Source: an uncultured Ruminococcus sp. (GTDB lineage: Bacteria; Bacillota; Clostridia; Oscillospirales; Ruminococcaceae). From it: a stretch of DNA of 7,279 nt. The first letter of the stretch is position 1. Each line of letters starts with the position of its first letter. Below are positions 5,899 to 7,279 of this stretch, in pieces. The notes below the pieces were generated by a model. The model saw nothing but the letters and a program-made list of their open reading frames with translations, was not told where the DNA came from and made no database searches. The position numbers and the translations under genes were made by a program. Location of the stretch: NCBI GenBank assembly GCA_945876155.1, contig CAMCMW010000068.1, positions 1 to 7,279 of the forward strand, given 5' to 3'.

Positions 5899-5938
5899 CT
5901 CCGGATGCATCGGGTGGTGTGTCCGGAGATTTTTCTTG
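5899..5938 (+). terminator. Intrinsic terminator closing the recombinase B region
   Basis: CTCCGGATGCA (5899-5909) pairs with TGTGTCCGGAG (5918-5928): seven Watson-Crick pairs at the base, then further pairs with two G-T wobbles, around an eight-base loop. ATTTTTCTT follows directly. It starts eight bases after the stop of the 89-aa gene and is the clearest terminator in the window. Confidence 0.88.
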
Positions 5939-5951
5939 TGTTATATCAAAA

Positions 5952-5984
5952 TTAGTGATTTTGGATAACTGGCATATTCACTAA
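5952..5984. repeat. Short inverted repeat upstream of the 6001 promoter
   Basis: TTAGTGA (5952-5958) and TCACTAA (5978-5984) are perfect seven-base arms around 19 bases. They sit 16 bases upstream of the -35 box at 6001. The repeat could be a regulator site, but a seven-base match in A+T-rich DNA is modest evidence. Confidence 0.25.
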
Positions 5985-6000
5985 AAAATCAACCTAAGTA

Positions 6001-6029
6001 TTGACTTTTATTAGAAAATATGATACTAT
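6001..6029 (+). promoter_or_regulatory. Promoter with extended -10 for the coiled-coil gene
   Basis: TTGACT (6001-6006) and TACTAT (6024-6029) are separated by 17 bases, and TG at 6021-6022 gives an extended -10. The transcript should start near 6036, leaving an approximately 60-base leader before ATG 6096. The gene therefore has its own expression, separate from the recombinase unit that ends at the terminator just upstream. Confidence 0.75.
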
Positions 6030-6082
6030 TAAATAAAGCTATATATTGTCGATATTTACGTTTTAATGTAAAAATATGATAC
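6015..6082 (+). repeat. 12-bp direct repeat flanking the transcript start
   Basis: AAAATATGATAC occurs exactly at 6015-6026, overlapping the extended -10, and again at 6071-6082, ending directly before the ribosome binding site GAGGAAG (6083-6089). The period is 56 bp. A repressor binding both copies could block transcription and perhaps loop the leader. Confidence 0.45.
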
Positions 6083-6095
6083 GAGGAAGTAAAAT

Positions 6096-7279
6096 ATGAC
6101 TGACTTACAAACATTAACCGCCCAGCGAGATGATCTTCTTGAAAAAATCCGTGAAATTGAAGAAACCTGCGAGGGTATTGAAAACGAAAACAACGCTCAG
6201 AGAGTACAGGCGCTGAATCTTGAACACGCCCAGATTACAGCACAGAAACAGGAACTTTCTGCAAAGCTGTCTGCTTTGGAAAGCCGTCTTTCTGCTATCA
6301 GTTCAGAAATTACAAAGCTTTTGGGAACTGGTATTGACAGGATTTTAGAGGCTATAAAAAATCAAAGATGGTATTTCTTTAAGAATAAAACAAAGATTTT
6401 AATGGATAGAGATACAGGATTACTTTGGGCAAACCAAAAGTATTTTCCTTTTGTTAAACCCGATGGAACACCATATTCCCAAAGTGAAAGACAAAGTGTT
6501 GCTGAAACATTAAATGATAATTTTTATAATTGGACAATTCCAACTCAATCAATGATGCAATATGTTTTAGATACTGGTTTTCCTTATGATTTGGGAAATC
6601 GACATAAACTTCATAGTTCTTGTAGAGCTATTCATGTTCAAAATCAAGGAAATAATTTTTCAATGTGGGTTGATAATGACTATCCTAGCGTAAGTACTGC
6701 TAGCGATGCTGCTTTAATTCCAATAAGCCAGTCTCTTGTAGATAATTCATACTATAGTCAAAATGTTTCTCCTAATAACCCAAATTACACCGAAAAAGAG
6801 CGTCTCCAGTTCACCCTTGACCTTTTTATACAAAATGACCTGTGGCCTATCTTTAATGATGAAGAAATCACAGAGCTTTACAAAAAAATCTACTACGAAA
6901 AGCCCAAGCTTATTGAGCAGCTGCAGGAATTACAGACAGAAATTGAATCACTGCAAACAGTAACACTGCTATCCTCCACATTTGATTATACTGCTTTGCT
7001 TACAAAGTACGATATAAAAGCAATTGACAGTTCTATTATCAAGTACTATCAGGCTGTTCAGCAGTGGATTGAAGAACTTCTGGAAAAACTGGATTACTAC
7101 GAAAGCGAAAAAGAAACTGTTATCCGTGACTTCAATGTAATCGGCTTAAAACTTGCCAAAAGGTATGAAAACAGTGAACATCTGACAGAAGAGGAAAATA
7201 CCCTGCTGCGTGACCGTCAGCGTTATTTTGCAAGCCGCTTTTCTCTTGGAATGAACAGCATTAAGTCCAAACTGCTATC
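6096..7279 (+). CDS. Coiled-coil protein with an internal DUF1566/Lcl_C-like domain (3' end outside window)
   Basis: The start ATG 6096 has AGGA at 6084-6087, eight bases upstream; 394 residues are visible and the frame is still open at the window end. Residues 1-78 form a strongly charged coiled coil (repeating Leu/Ile with Glu, Lys, Gln). Residues about 82-215 look like a DUF1566/Lcl_C-type domain: MDRDTGLLWAN (103-113), then NWTIPT (145-150) in place of the family's WRLPT, a Cys-containing strand (SSCRAIHV, 174-181) and MWVDNDY (190-196). Residues 231-394 return to helical, Glu-rich coiled coil. There is no signal peptide, so it is probably cytoplasmic. The middle section prefers CAA for Gln (9 CAA, 1 CAG by my count), whereas the flanks prefer CAG (14 CAG, 3 CAA), which points to a domain gained or exchanged inside the gene. 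Function is unknown; a sensor or scaffold in a defence or stress system is possible, as is a structural element protein. Confidence 0.9.
   Translation, partial: MTDLQTLTAQRDDLLEKIREIEETCEGIENENNAQRVQALNLEHAQITAQKQELSAKLSALESRLSAISSEITKLLGTGIDRILEAIKNQRWYFFKNKTKILMDRDTGLLWANQKYFPFVKPDGTPYSQSERQSVAETLNDNFYNWTIPTQSMMQYVLDTGFPYDLGNRHKLHSSCRAIHVQNQGNNFSMWVDNDYPSVSTASDAALIPISQSLVDNSYYSQNVSPNNPNYTEKERLQFTLDLFIQNDLWPIFNDEEITELYKKIYYEKPKLIEQLQELQTEIESLQTVTLLSSTFDYTALLTKYDIKAIDSSIIKYYQAVQQWIEELLEKLDYYESEKETVIRDFNVIGLKLAKRYENSEHLTEEENTLLRDRQRYFASRFSLGMNSIKSKLL

Noticed and set aside
6763..6963. 66-aa frame inside the coiled-coil gene
   Set aside because: It is out of frame within a longer coherent coding sequence, and its Ser/Lys-rich product looks like a shadow.
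6096..7279. Diversity-generating retroelement target, because DUF1566-like domains can resemble variable-protein folds
   Set aside because: No template repeat, reverse transcriptase or second copy of the domain is present in the window, and the domain is internal rather than C-terminal.

Overview
The window looks like part of a mobile, accessory region from a low-G+C Gram-positive bacterium, most likely an anaerobic gut or rumen Clostridia (Ruminococcus-like). The reasons are near-consensus GGAGG/AAAGGAG ribosome binding sites before almost every gene, A+T-rich codon choice with many AAA/GAA/ATA codons, and gene families typical of Firmicutes integrative elements. The genus is inferred from style, not from a marker gene.

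Positions 1-2293 hold an operon read rightward: the end of an unidentified upstream gene, a 95-aa acidic protein, a complete 520-aa large serine recombinase (A), and a 96-aa DUF960 protein. A hairpin terminator follows. Next come a 64-bp G+C-rich structured island and then an A+T-rich stretch with a perfect TTGACA-N17-TATAAT promoter.

Positions 2457-5595 form a second unit: an unrecognised 266-aa lysine-rich A+T-rich protein, the 5'-truncated remnant of an older gene, a 59-aa ORF overlapping it, a second complete large serine recombinase (B, 506 aa), and a 108-aa acidic protein, closed by a hairpin. An 89-aa basic protein resembling DUF1413 winged-helix proteins follows, with a strong terminator at 5899-5938.

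Positions 6001-7279 start a new unit with its own extended -10 promoter. It encodes a coiled-coil protein that runs off the window (394 aa visible). Its middle carries a DUF1566/Lcl_C-like domain whose glutamine codons differ sharply from the flanks.

The two recombinases with small DUF960 and DUF1413-like partners recall the ccr gene complex of staphylococcal SCC elements (CcrA/CcrB, DUF960, the DUF1413 protein LP1413). I infer that the window lies in the recombination module of an SCC-like integrative element in a Clostridia host. The 266-aa gene appears to have been inserted between the two recombinases, and the mosaic coiled-coil protein may be cargo. No attachment site, CRISPR array, tRNA or rRNA is visible. 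No stretch above 300 bases lacks a gene; the largest gaps (2255-2515 and 5892-6095) contain the terminators, promoters and repeats listed.
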